DNA from: Phycisphaerales bacterium
Lineage (GTDB): Bacteria; Planctomycetota; Phycisphaerae; Phycisphaerales; SM1A02
Reading direction: 5' to 3'
DNA: 64,000 nucleotides
Assembly (NCBI GenBank): GCA_014238205.1
Contig: JABABM010000004.1
Location: 48,644-112,643, forward strand
In this document: piece by piece, positions 1-7,969 of the stretch
Numbering within the stretch: the stretch's first letter is position 1
How the letters are laid out: each line of letters begins with the position of its first letter
Notes under the pieces: generated by a model
Told to the model about the DNA's origin: nothing
The model's input: the letters and a program-made list of their open reading frames with translations, nothing else
Database searches by the model: none
Made by a program: the position numbers and the translations under genes

Positions 1-660
1 GCGGTTCTCAGCCAGGAGTCCCTTGTGGAAGCAGGCCAAAGCCTGCATGTCGACCTGTCCATTGCCGAACAGTCGATCCAGGCGAAGGCCTTGCGGTACG
101 ACCGCGACGGAGATGGCCATTACGACCATGCCAGCGCCCTCATCAAGTCGATCCGGGGCTCGGACCCTGACGCCTCCATCCACTGGCTTGCCACAATGCT
201 GGAAGCTGGCGAGGACCCACGATTCATCTGCCGAAGACTTGCCATTCTCGCCTCGGAAGACATCGGGCTTGCTGCCCCGGAAGCCCTCCAGATGGCTGCA
301 GCAGCCTGGACGATCACGGAACGGGTCGGCATGCCTGAATGCCAACTGACTCTCTCTGAACTGGTCCTCTTCCTTGCCACCTGCCCCAAGTCACAATCTT
401 CAGCAAGAGCCATATGGACAGCCATGGATGATGTTCGAAACGAGCAGACCTCGCCGATCCCAGCCCATCTTCGAGATGCCCATTACCAGGGGGCTGCTTC
501 GCATGGACATGGGGTTGACTATGTCAATCCTCACGATGATCCTGATGGAGCAGCTGGACAGGAGTACCTGGGGGGCGAGCGAACATATTACAAGCCTGGA
601 AACCTTGGTTTCGAGAAGAACCTGAAACCCCTGCTTGAAGGTGATGACCATGGCGGATGA
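1..660 (+). CDS. rarA: Replication-associated recombination protein A (RarA/MgsA), C-terminal part
   Basis: The gene enters from the left edge; about 219 residues are visible and the N-terminal AAA+ ATPase core is missing. What remains is the helical lid and tetramerisation part. The typical stretch YDRDGDGHYDHASALIKSIR, followed by GSDPDAS..WLA.MLEAGEDP and ASEDIGLA, is diagnostic of the RarA/MgsA/WRNIP1 family. Near the end, YYKPG...FE corresponds to the usual 'YY.P...G.E' C-terminus. In other bacteria RarA acts at stalled replication forks as a clamp-loader-like ATPase. The stop overlaps the start of the next gene by 11 bases, so the two are probably translationally coupled. Confidence 0.93.
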   Translation, partial: AVLSQESLVEAGQSLHVDLSIAEQSIQAKALRYDRDGDGHYDHASALIKSIRGSDPDASIHWLATMLEAGEDPRFICRRLAILASEDIGLAAPEALQMAAAAWTITERVGMPECQLTLSELVLFLATCPKSQSSARAIWTAMDDVRNEQTSPIPAHLRDAHYQGAASHGHGVDYVNPHDDPDGAAGQEYLGGERTYYKPGNLGFEKNLKPLLEGDDHGG

Positions 661-1231
661 ACAGTCTCTGGCCAAGGCCAAATCCGCCCAGAGAAAGGTT
701 TGCAGGGAAGCCTTGGCTGGCCTGGCTCCCGATGAACGAAACAAGGCTTCAGCCTCGGTCTGCAGTCAACTGCTTGAGTTGCTCGATGCCACGAACCCGG
801 GAACAGTCATGGGGTACATGCCCCTTGAAGATGAACCTGACATCGTCCCCTTCCTGGAGCAGGCTCTCGATCGTGGGATTGTCGTAGGAGTCCCACGGAT
901 TACAGGCCCTGGAAGCATGGTGGCAGCGCCAGTTCCCTCCATGGAGCCGGCTGGCTGGATCGAGGACGAGCATGGCATTCGAACACCATCCGGAGAGGAT
1001 GAGATCCCGATTGGACAAATTGACATGGTCCTTGTCCCGGGACTTGGATTTGATGCACGGTGCAATCGCCTTGGCCGAGGCGGAGGATACTACGATCGAT
1101 TTCTCCCGGGACTGGACCAAAGGGCCATCCTGGTCGGGTGTTGCTTTGAGTGCCAACTCCGAAAGGTCATTGAAACTGGTCCAGAAGACGCCCGGTTGTC
1201 GAAGATCATCATGTCATCCACAGTCAATTGA
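650..1231 (+). CDS. fau: 5-formyltetrahydrofolate cyclo-ligase
   Basis: 193 residues. The family converts 5-formyl-THF to 5,10-methenyl-THF with ATP, returning a storage or side-product folate to one-carbon metabolism in the cytoplasm. The signature GRGGGYYDRFL is at about residues 142-152, preceded by the usual 'P...D.VLVPGLGFD'. The N-terminal basic helix (KAKSAQRKVCREAL) fits the ATP-binding start of the fold. I chose ATG 650 because GAAGG lies 9 bases upstream; in-frame TTG 635 and ATG 644 are also possible. It overlaps the end of rarA and appears cotranscribed with it. Confidence 0.92.
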   Translation: MADEQSLAKAKSAQRKVCREALAGLAPDERNKASASVCSQLLELLDATNPGTVMGYMPLEDEPDIVPFLEQALDRGIVVGVPRITGPGSMVAAPVPSMEPAGWIEDEHGIRTPSGEDEIPIGQIDMVLVPGLGFDARCNRLGRGGGYYDRFLPGLDQRAILVGCCFECQLRKVIETGPEDARLSKIIMSSTVN

Positions 1232-1354
1232 GGCTGCTGGAATCATGTGCTCCGGTGCCTGATTTCAGGGTACACTCATGTGCAACCGGGCCTGCCACCG
1301 GAACGAGTAGGAATGGAATCCAGGCAGGCCGGTCTCGTTCAAGGAGGAACGGTC

Positions 1355-2614
1355 ATGGCACTCCCAAGCCAACGAATGTCCGGCAGCGTTCGCGGACGTC
1401 ACATGTATCGACGCCGAAAGAAACGACCGGCGATGAAACTCGTCATTCCTGCAGCCATCATCGTGGGCTGTGCGTGGTGGTATCTCTCTGAACGCCAGGG
1501 GGGTGGGGAGCCAGCTGTTGAAACAGCCGTCGTCATAGAGACACCTCCAGCTTCAGAGTCCCTGCCCTATGTCTTCCGGGCAACACCACTGCGAGACGTG
1601 GGGACCTTTGAAACAACGCACCGCCAGCAGCCACAGGAGTCGGTAGTCGATGTAGAAACCTCTCCCCCAAGTGGCTGGCAGGTGCCCGGTGAAGCAACAA
1701 CCACGGCTCAACTTCCTGATGTTGAAGAACAGCCATTTGATATTGTTGCAACACCGGAACCTGACCAGGAAGCTGTTGCATCCTCGGATCTCGAGGAAGC
1801 AAATCCACTGCAACCTGCAAGTACCGCGATACGAGACGCCCGAAGCCTGCTTTCACAGAATGACCCCGTAGCCGCCCGATCGCTTCTCTCGGAAGCCCTT
1901 GAAACGCACTATCTCACGGCTGGTGACAGGGAAGAAGCCCTCTTTCTCATAGAGGAAATCAATGATCGGCTTGTCTTTTCCAGCGAGGTCGTCGAAGGCG
2001 ACCCCTTCTGTTTCAAGTACACGGTCAAGAGTGGCGATTCCCTCGGGAAGATTGCCAAGGAGTTCAAACTGCATGTCAACTGGCGGTTTCTCCAGCGGAT
2101 CAACGGTCTTCAGCGACCGGACCTGATCCAGGTCGGCCAGACCCTGAAGATCGTCACGGGCCCCTTCCATGCCGATATAGACCGCACGACGCATACCCTC
2201 AAGCTCTACCTGGGCGATGGAGAGCAACAGGTCTACGTCAGAGAATATTCAGTCGGCCTTGGAGCATTCGACTCGACCCCCAGTGGGCTTTTCAGGGTGC
2301 GGCCTCATTCGAAGCTGGTCAACCCCCCATGGACCAACCCTCGAACGAGGGAGCATTTTACAGCCAATGATCCCGGAAACCCGATCGGTGAGTTCTGGCT
2401 GGGGCTCGAAGGCATCGAGAACCACAACAAGCAGGAAGCCGGGTTCGGAATTCACGGGACAATCGATCCCCACTCCATCGGGCAGAATGAATCGATGGGT
2501 TGCGTCCGACTTCCCAATGGTGAGATTGATGTTGTCTACGAGGTCCTGACAGAGGGAGTCAGCACGGTCTGGATCAACCAGCAGGCGACGTCCTCAAGCA
2601 TCCCAGGCGGCTAG
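1355..2614 (+). CDS. L,D-transpeptidase (YkuD domain) with LysM domain and N-terminal anchor
   Basis: 420 residues. A perfect AAGGAGG at 1341-1347 fixes ATG 1355. After a basic start, a single hydrophobic segment at about residues 29-45 serves as signal anchor. It is followed by an acidic, Glu/Pro/Thr-rich linker and a short helical stretch. A LysM domain begins near residue 222 (YTVKSGDSLGKIAKEF). The YkuD catalytic domain fills the C-terminus, with His 367 in HGT and Cys 383 in SMGCVRL. The family makes 3-3 crosslinks in peptidoglycan or attaches lipoproteins to it, in the periplasm. This supports a peptidoglycan-bearing envelope. It ends 16 bases from the stop of the convergent porin gene. 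Confidence 0.93.
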   Translation: MALPSQRMSGSVRGRHMYRRRKKRPAMKLVIPAAIIVGCAWWYLSERQGGGEPAVETAVVIETPPASESLPYVFRATPLRDVGTFETTHRQQPQESVVDVETSPPSGWQVPGEATTTAQLPDVEEQPFDIVATPEPDQEAVASSDLEEANPLQPASTAIRDARSLLSQNDPVAARSLLSEALETHYLTAGDREEALFLIEEINDRLVFSSEVVEGDPFCFKYTVKSGDSLGKIAKEFKLHVNWRFLQRINGLQRPDLIQVGQTLKIVTGPFHADIDRTTHTLKLYLGDGEQQVYVREYSVGLGAFDSTPSGLFRVRPHSKLVNPPWTNPRTREHFTANDPGNPIGEFWLGLEGIENHNKQEAGFGIHGTIDPHSIGQNESMGCVRLPNGEIDVVYEVLTEGVSTVWINQQATSSSIPGG

Positions 2615-2630
2615 ACCCACTTTCGAATAA

Positions 2631-4160
2631 TCAGAACATCAACTGCAACTGTGCTCGGATGAGCCATTGGGCGTTGTGTTCCGTGTCCGGACCATCAAGC
2701 CACCCCGTCTGATTCATCGCGGACACTCCGTTCATCTCATTGAATGCAACCCCGCCATCGATCGTGAACTTCACATTCTGACCATCGATGTAGTAGTTGA
2801 GCCCCAGCTGAACTATCTGGTATTTCTCCCCGAAAGGATTGTTCGCTCCAGGTCTCCTGTGGATGTCATAGGGACCACCCCACTGGTATCGAGCGAAGAA
2901 CTCCGTCTTCTGGTCCATGTAGATTGAACCCTGCACGGTGGCGGCGAGAAAGGTCGAGTTGGGAAGGTTCGGGGCTACATCGAGGAGCTTCTCCCAGTAG
3001 AAGGAAGCAAAGAGGCTCGCTCCACCGAACATGGCTGTAATGTCGGCTGTTGCGCCATAACTCTTGGCCAAGTCGTTGGAGCCACCACCTTCCCCGACCG
3101 ACTCCCTTTTCTGTCCTTCCCCTGCGATGCCGGCCATGAGCCCGAACTCCTGCCCGGGAGGACTCGTGAACTGGTTGAACTGTGACCATTCTCCAGCAAG
3201 CAGAAACTCCAACCTGCTTTGCATGGCCCATTCGGACTGGTCATTGTTGAATGACCAAGGAGGCACCGTCTCCGTTCGCCCCAGCCCCGTGAACAAGTTG
3301 CCTGAACCCGAGTTGTAGCTGTACTGGAATCGGATCTCATCGTCGACGTAGCCCACCTCGACTCCCATGACCCTCGCCGTGGACATCCGCATCGAAACGG
3401 AACTTCGCTCGACAGCCAACTGCCTCCCGGCATAGACCAGCATTTCACGTGAATAGGGCGCCTTGAACAAGCCGGACTTGATGCTCCAGTTGTCCGTGAG
3501 GCGATGCCTGACCCATGCCTCATAGAGACGGGCCCCGAATGCATCGGGACTGGCCCCGAATGCATAGGGGTCAAGGCGACCGTAGCCGATCTCGAACTTG
3601 TAGTCGATGTCCTTGAACACGTGCCCGGAGAAGTTCAGGCGAGCCGTTGTCACCTCGAAGCCATAGACATCCTTGTCACCACGATCGAAACGGATCTGGT
3701 TCGGGTCAGGCCTCTCGTCGATGATCACGTCCTTCTCGAACTTACGATGATTGTAGATGTATCGATTCTGAAGCAGTGCGCCGATCTTCAGCAGGAAACG
3801 ACCATCGGCGCTTGCCAGGAAGAAATCATCCGACCAACCAGCCATGAGCCCGTTGCCTGTAAATGACGCCCGGGTATCCGCATCTGCAAGGACATCGGCA
3901 ACCAGACCCTTGATCTCCTCGGCTCGTTGCTCGGTCAGCCAATCGTCTTCATTCTGGGCGCGAAGGATGTCCATCTCCTCACGCATCTGGCTGTTCTCTT
4001 CCCTGACCAGTTCCAGTTCGGCATGGATCGCATCAAGCACCCGCTGTGTCTCAGAAGCCTCCTGGACGCCAATAGCTTCACCGGAGACTCCTACGGTGAC
4101 AAGGCACAATAGCCCCCCTGCCAGCCCTGCTCCGCCTCTAAACACGCCCCATCGCGACAT
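2631..4160 (-). CDS. Outer-membrane porin, OprO/OprP-like (paralogue 1)
   Basis: 509 residues. The start is supported by AGGAG 8 bases upstream. There is a signal peptide (MSRWGVFRGG... to about residue 27), then a short predicted coiled coil (ELELVREENSQMREEMDIL), then the motif WLTEQRAEEIKGLVADVL and ADADTRAS shared with the porin at 4607-6037. The rest alternates short beta strands rich in aromatic and Gly residues (FLLKIGALLQNRYIY, LNFSGHVFKDIDYKFEIGYG) and ends in a strand finishing with Phe (LIRAQLQLMF), typical of BamA-dependent barrels. The fold class matches phosphate-selective porins O and P; the substrate cannot be read from sequence. Confidence 0.85.
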   Translation of the reverse strand: MSRWGVFRGGAGLAGGLLCLVTVGVSGEAIGVQEASETQRVLDAIHAELELVREENSQMREEMDILRAQNEDDWLTEQRAEEIKGLVADVLADADTRASFTGNGLMAGWSDDFFLASADGRFLLKIGALLQNRYIYNHRKFEKDVIIDERPDPNQIRFDRGDKDVYGFEVTTARLNFSGHVFKDIDYKFEIGYGRLDPYAFGASPDAFGARLYEAWVRHRLTDNWSIKSGLFKAPYSREMLVYAGRQLAVERSSVSMRMSTARVMGVEVGYVDDEIRFQYSYNSGSGNLFTGLGRTETVPPWSFNNDQSEWAMQSRLEFLLAGEWSQFNQFTSPPGQEFGLMAGIAGEGQKRESVGEGGGSNDLAKSYGATADITAMFGGASLFASFYWEKLLDVAPNLPNSTFLAATVQGSIYMDQKTEFFARYQWGGPYDIHRRPGANNPFGEKYQIVQLGLNYYIDGQNVKFTIDGGVAFNEMNGVSAMNQTGWLDGPDTEHNAQWLIRAQLQLMF

Positions 4161-4427
4161 CCTGTCTGCTCCTGGAGGCCGTCTCCACGGCCTGTATCGC
4201 GAGTTATCGACCCTTGCAGCCCCAAGCCTCCAACGATTGGTGCTTCGTCTTCTACATCTGAATAGAGCTCAAACAAGGGTAGAAACCCCTATTTCAAGCG
4301 GCGGAGCACTTTATTTGGGAAATAGGCACACAATCACCCCCCAACTACGTAGTTGAGGGTGAAGCCATTGGCTTCAGAACCTTCTCTCCTCTCTTCCGCG
4401 TACCTCTCCAACTCTCTCTCCTCCATT

Positions 4428-4467
4428 GAAACGACCCCGGTCAGCACATCCGGGGTCGTTTCTATTT
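4428..4467 (+). terminator. Strong hairpin with T-rich tail on the plus strand, no gene assigned
   Basis: GAAACGACCCCGG (4428-4440) and CCGGGGTCGTTTC (4450-4462) form a perfect 13-bp stem with a 9-base loop, followed by TATTTT on the plus strand. The minus strand has no T-run after the stem, so as an intrinsic terminator it points right. No plus-strand gene lies between it and the transpeptidase stop at 2614, so it would terminate either an antisense transcript or an unannotated small RNA. It could instead be a structured leader or repeat. Confidence 0.5.
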
Positions 4468-4542
4468 TCCACTTCCTGCCTCGGCCCTGGATTCAGCGAG
4501 AACAACCCCATCTCAACTCCTACGCTCGGAAATCGCAGATCC

Positions 4543-4578
4543 AAAAAAGACAGGCGGGCCTCCGGAGAGGCCCGCCTG
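4543..4578 (-). terminator. Intrinsic terminator of the porin gene 4607-6037
   Basis: On the minus strand CAGGCGGGCC (from 4578) and GGCCCGCCTG (to 4551) form a perfect 10-bp GC-rich stem with an 8-base loop, immediately followed by TCTTTTTT. It starts 28 bases after the porin stop codon. This is a textbook Rho-independent terminator. Confidence 0.88.
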
Positions 4579-4606
4579 GTCAAATCAACTTACGTACGAG
4601 TGCAGA

Positions 4607-6037
4607 TCAGAAGTAGAGCTGCAGCTGAGTGCGAAGCACCCACTCGTTACGAGCATTACTCTGCAGCCAATCGGTGTAACCGCTTCCGCCGAATGCGGCG
4701 GTCTCGGTTCGATCGAAGTTGTAACCCCAGTCGAGGCTCAACTTGGCATTGTTACCCGAGAGGTACCAGTTGGTACCAATGGTCAGGATCTCAATGTTGT
4801 TGTGATCTTCATTGGGAGCCGTTTCCATACGGGGATCAAGCCACTCGAAGCGAACATATGCTTCCCAGTCAGCCTGAAGATAGTAGCCAGCACCAACTTC
4901 CCAACCCCACTGGTGACCAGCAGGATCGACGCCGGTGATAAGTGATGTTGGATTCTGGTTGCCGTCATCGCCGTAGGACAATGAACCATAGGCATTCCAG
5001 CCGCCAGCATCGTAGGCTGCATCCCAAGTGAGCTGCCAGACTGTATCGGTGTCTGTACCAGCGGGCAGATTGTCGTCATTAAGATCCATGACGTTCCAGC
5101 CCATGCCGACCATCCAACCAGACTCGGAACCCTGTGGGCTCGTCGTCTCACTGAACTGATCCCAGGTACCAGCACCGAGGTATGCAATTCGTCCAGAAAG
5201 ATTCCAGGACGCAAGATCTCGACCATAGGTTCCATCACCATTTGCGCCGCCATTGCTATACATGACGTTTGCACGGATGTTGTCACCGTCGTAGTTGAGC
5301 TTGATACCGTTGGTGATGCTTGATGAGGCCCAGTAGTAGGTCTGGAGCGAACGCTCGATGACCTGCTGGTTCTCAGCATTCACCATGTAGGAGTGCATGA
5401 CATCATGCTTCTGCTTACCTACCTGGATATCCCACTGATCACTCAGGTCCCACTGGATGTATGCCCACTCAAGTTGGCTTGGGCCAGGCACGTTGCCTGT
5501 TGAACCATTAGGTCCTGTGGCACCGTTGTAAGGAGTCCAGTTCAAACGCATGTTGAAGTGGTAATCCTTGGCAACTGTACCGCTGAAGTTAAGAGCGGCT
5601 CGTGTTGTCTCGAACCCGTGATGGGAATCTCGACCAACACCGCCCAGTCCTGTGAGATTCGTATCCTGTCCTGTATCAGCCAGGACCCAACGATTCTGCA
5701 TGAGTCCGTTTACACGGAGCATCCAGTTACCGTCGTTGGAAGAAACCACAAAACCATTGTTATACCCAGCAGTCATGCCGGATCCTTGGAGGCTTGCACG
5801 GGTATCGGCATCTGCCAATACGTCCTGGACAAGACCTCGAACCTGCTCCGCACGTTGCTCGGTTAACCATTCAGCGTTCTGCGAGGCGGACAGCTCTGTG
5901 ATCTTTGCTTCAGCAGCGTCAAGACGCTGTTGCAGATCTTCGTAGCTGACATCAGCTGATGTACCCGAGAAAGCGGAACCCGAAAGGGTTACTACCGCAG
6001 CTCCCGCGAGGAAGCCAACCTTGGTCGTGAGACTCAT
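4607..6037 (-). CDS. Outer-membrane porin, OprO/OprP-like (paralogue 2)
   Basis: 476 residues. ATG 6037 is chosen because AAAGGAGAG lies just upstream; the open frame extends further but without a site. The signal peptide is MSLTTKVGFLAGAAVVTLSGSAFS. Then come a short coiled coil and NAEWLTEQRAEQVRGLVQDV / LADADTRAS, nearly the same as in the neighbouring porin. The remainder is a run of amphipathic beta strands, ending in VLRTQLQLYF with the terminal Phe expected for an outer-membrane barrel. Codon use is more AT-rich than that of its neighbours and more uniform, compatible with high expression. It has its own terminator at 4543-4578. Confidence 0.87.
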   Translation of the reverse strand: MSLTTKVGFLAGAAVVTLSGSAFSGTSADVSYEDLQQRLDAAEAKITELSASQNAEWLTEQRAEQVRGLVQDVLADADTRASLQGSGMTAGYNNGFVVSSNDGNWMLRVNGLMQNRWVLADTGQDTNLTGLGGVGRDSHHGFETTRAALNFSGTVAKDYHFNMRLNWTPYNGATGPNGSTGNVPGPSQLEWAYIQWDLSDQWDIQVGKQKHDVMHSYMVNAENQQVIERSLQTYYWASSSITNGIKLNYDGDNIRANVMYSNGGANGDGTYGRDLASWNLSGRIAYLGAGTWDQFSETTSPQGSESGWMVGMGWNVMDLNDDNLPAGTDTDTVWQLTWDAAYDAGGWNAYGSLSYGDDGNQNPTSLITGVDPAGHQWGWEVGAGYYLQADWEAYVRFEWLDPRMETAPNEDHNNIEILTIGTNWYLSGNNAKLSLDWGYNFDRTETAAFGGSGYTDWLQSNARNEWVLRTQLQLYF

Positions 6038-6402
6038 CGGTGACTCTCCTTTGTTCTCGTGAACGCATGGCCGACTCCCAGCCTCGTGCGTCACTCTTTG
6101 TCCTCTGTAATCTGCGAAAAATCCAAGCCCACACGGCCTGGCACAGACGTGACTCTCGCCTATCGGCCAACCTTGGCCGATTAGTTGAAGGCGGGATCAT
6201 ACTGAATTCGGTAGGAAACACCACCAGCAGGGCCGAATTCAGCAAAAAAACTCCCTGGCACCACGGCTAGTGAAGGCATAAAGCACTGGTTGGCAACTAT
6301 TTAAGACTAATTTCCAAGGCAATTGTATTTTCGCAATCAAATCTCACGATTGAAAGCCTGCCTGTTCAACTTGACAGGCCATGAAAGCGGGTTTATCAGA
6401 AA
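6038..6402. other. AT-rich upstream region of porin 2
   Basis: No credible gene. This is the promoter and leader region of the porin starting at 6037. A TATGAT hexamer on the minus strand (6201-6196) is a possible -10, but the -35 region 17 bases upstream (GTGGTG) is poor. A 10-bp inverted repeat spans 6202-6242. A weak hairpin GCCTGTCAA/TTGAACAGGC sits near 6359-6380, downstream of the candidate broken gene. Confidence 0.45.
6202..6242. repeat. Perfect 10-bp inverted repeat CTGAATTCGG / CCGAATTCAG
   Basis: CTGAATTCGG at 6202-6211 and its exact reverse complement at 6233-6242 are separated by 21 bases. The left arm abuts the TATGAT -10 candidate of porin 2, so the arms could be paired operator half-sites or a structured element just upstream of the start point. 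The function is inferred from position only. Confidence 0.4.
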
Positions 6403-6673
6403 TCAACCCTGTAAATCAGGCTTCTTGACCCTTTGAATAGGTATGTCCGATAGGTCAGGCGCGAGTGCGCCGAATCTGCCAGACCCAGGAACCATATTGA
6501 AGGATTGCCCACCAACGATCCACCAGCTTTGGCCTTTTGGATCGATCAGGACCAAATACCGTTTCAGATCTCCACCTCCAATAGGAGTTCCCGAATCTGC
6601 CTCGGTACCGGATGGCAACAAGCAGGAGTCCCAGGAACCCTGTCAGGAGTAGATGCATCAGTTTCACTGGCAT
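6403..6673 (-). pseudogene. Possible frameshifted or small unknown gene downstream of nuoH
   Basis: In one frame, ATG 6673 begins MPVKLMHLLLTGFLGLLLV, which looks like a signal peptide or anchor, but the frame then becomes Arg/Trp-rich and unnatural. One base away, the next frame, from about 6621, reads naturally to a stop at 6403 (YLVLIDPKGQSWWIVGGQ, FNMVPGSGRFGALAPDLSDI). Joining the two would give a secreted protein of about 85-90 residues. So this is either a gene broken by a single-base indel, a sequencing error, or a shorter gene starting at TTG 6621. It lies 48 bases past the nuoH stop. I do not recognise the family. Confidence 0.3.
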
Positions 6674-6721
6674 GCACTCCATATATGGAGCCGACATGCC
6701 CATCCCCACTCGAATCGGCAG

Positions 6722-7918
6722 TTAATGGCGAATACCACCGATTTCCTCCTCAGTAGGACTGAATCGGCTGCTGAGCAATCCAATTCGGTGATTCGGATTT
6801 GCATGCTGAGGCAGGAGGGGAAGCACCAGCCATACGAGTAACGCCGATGCCAGGGAGCCCGCCCAAAGCCAACCTGTCCATCCCATGAAGACGAAGAATG
6901 AGGTCACCAGGAGCAGAAGCAGTCCAAGTGGAATCATTCCTTCCCAGGCGAGTTTCATGAGTTGATCAAAGCGAAATCGCGGCAGGGTCCATCGAATCAA
7001 CATTCCCAGTGCAACCAGCAGGAAGACCTTGCCCAGGACAATGCTGAACTGGATCAGTATGAGCAGCAGGCCTCCTTCCAGTGGAAGGTCCCAACCGGTA
7101 ACTGGGTTCAAGGACCAACCCCCGAGGAAGAGCATCGTGAAGAAGGCAGCCCCAACGAAGACATGTACGTATTCCCCGAGGAAGAAGAGCGCCCACTTCA
7201 TCGATGAATACTCCGTATGCCATCCCCCTACGAGCTCCTGCTCGGCCTCGGCCAGGTCGAATGGTGCCCGGTTGGCTTCTGCAAGCATGCAGATGAAGAA
7301 CAGGATGGCGACAAGGGGCAGCTGTATCAGGTTCCACTGCCCATCCAGCTGCTGCTGAACGATATCCATCGGCAGCAGTGTTCCAGCTGCAAGGATGACA
7401 CAGAGCAATGACAACCCCATCGGGATCTCGTAACTGATCATCTGCGCCGCAGCTCGAAGTCCGCCGAGAAATGAATACTTGTTGTTCGAAGCCCAGCCAC
7501 CAAGACCGACGCCATAGACTCCCAGCGACGCCGTAGCGACCAGGTACACGATGCCTATGTTGATGTTCGCGCCCATGATTGCTACGGACTCGCCATTGGA
7601 AAGTTGCAACCTGCCGGCCCACGGGATGATTACAAATCCTATGAGCGCCGGGATCGCGGTAAACGCAGGAGCCAGGATGAAGAGCACCCGGTCGACACCC
7701 CGCGGCATGAAGTCCTCCTTGAGGAACAACTTCACGCCATCCGCAATTGGTTGCAGCAGGCCCATGGGACCCACGCGGTTGGGACCACACCGATCCTGTA
7801 CCCAGGCACAGATTCGCCGTTCAAGAAGAATGAGATAGGCTGCTGCACCCAAGGCCAGGTGGAGAACGAGAAAGATCACGATCATGGACGTGATGAACTG
7901 TGGCAGCCAAGGGGGCAT
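6722..7918 (-). CDS. nuoH: NADH-quinone oxidoreductase subunit H (complex I membrane subunit)
   Basis: 398 residues, slightly longer than the usual 320-350. It has about nine hydrophobic segments. Family signatures are present: ERRICAWVQDRCGPNRVGP near the N-terminus and ANRAPFDLAEAEQELVGG, the acidic loop at the quinone site. The protein is the NuoH/ND1 subunit that forms the quinone chamber with NuoB/D and links the hydrophilic arm to the proton pumps. No other nuo gene is in the window: upstream on the same strand is carB and downstream are a candidate broken gene and porins. No good ribosome site precedes ATG 7918. Confidence 0.95.
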   Translation of the reverse strand: MPPWLPQFITSMIVIFLVLHLALGAAAYLILLERRICAWVQDRCGPNRVGPMGLLQPIADGVKLFLKEDFMPRGVDRVLFILAPAFTAIPALIGFVIIPWAGRLQLSNGESVAIMGANINIGIVYLVATASLGVYGVGLGGWASNNKYSFLGGLRAAAQMISYEIPMGLSLLCVILAAGTLLPMDIVQQQLDGQWNLIQLPLVAILFFICMLAEANRAPFDLAEAEQELVGGWHTEYSSMKWALFFLGEYVHVFVGAAFFTMLFLGGWSLNPVTGWDLPLEGGLLLILIQFSIVLGKVFLLVALGMLIRWTLPRFRFDQLMKLAWEGMIPLGLLLLLVTSFFVFMGWTGWLWAGSLASALLVWLVLPLLPQHANPNHRIGLLSSRFSPTEEEIGGIRH

Positions 7919-7969
7919 TGGGAGTGCAGTGTAGTAATCGTTTGGCCTGACGCCAGCCCAGAGCCCAAC

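Larger units (their letters stand above)
4161..4606. other. Gene-free stretch between the two porin genes
   Basis: There is no credible coding region. It contains a perfect palindrome CAACTACGTAGTTG (4342-4355) and an adjacent GAAGCC-att-GGCTTC hairpin (about 4362-4376). Two further hairpins, listed separately, follow: one pointing right (4428-4467) and the terminator of the upstream porin (4543-4578). The left part must hold the promoter and 5' leader of the porin starting at 4160, but I could not pick a convincing -35/-10 pair. Confidence 0.6.
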
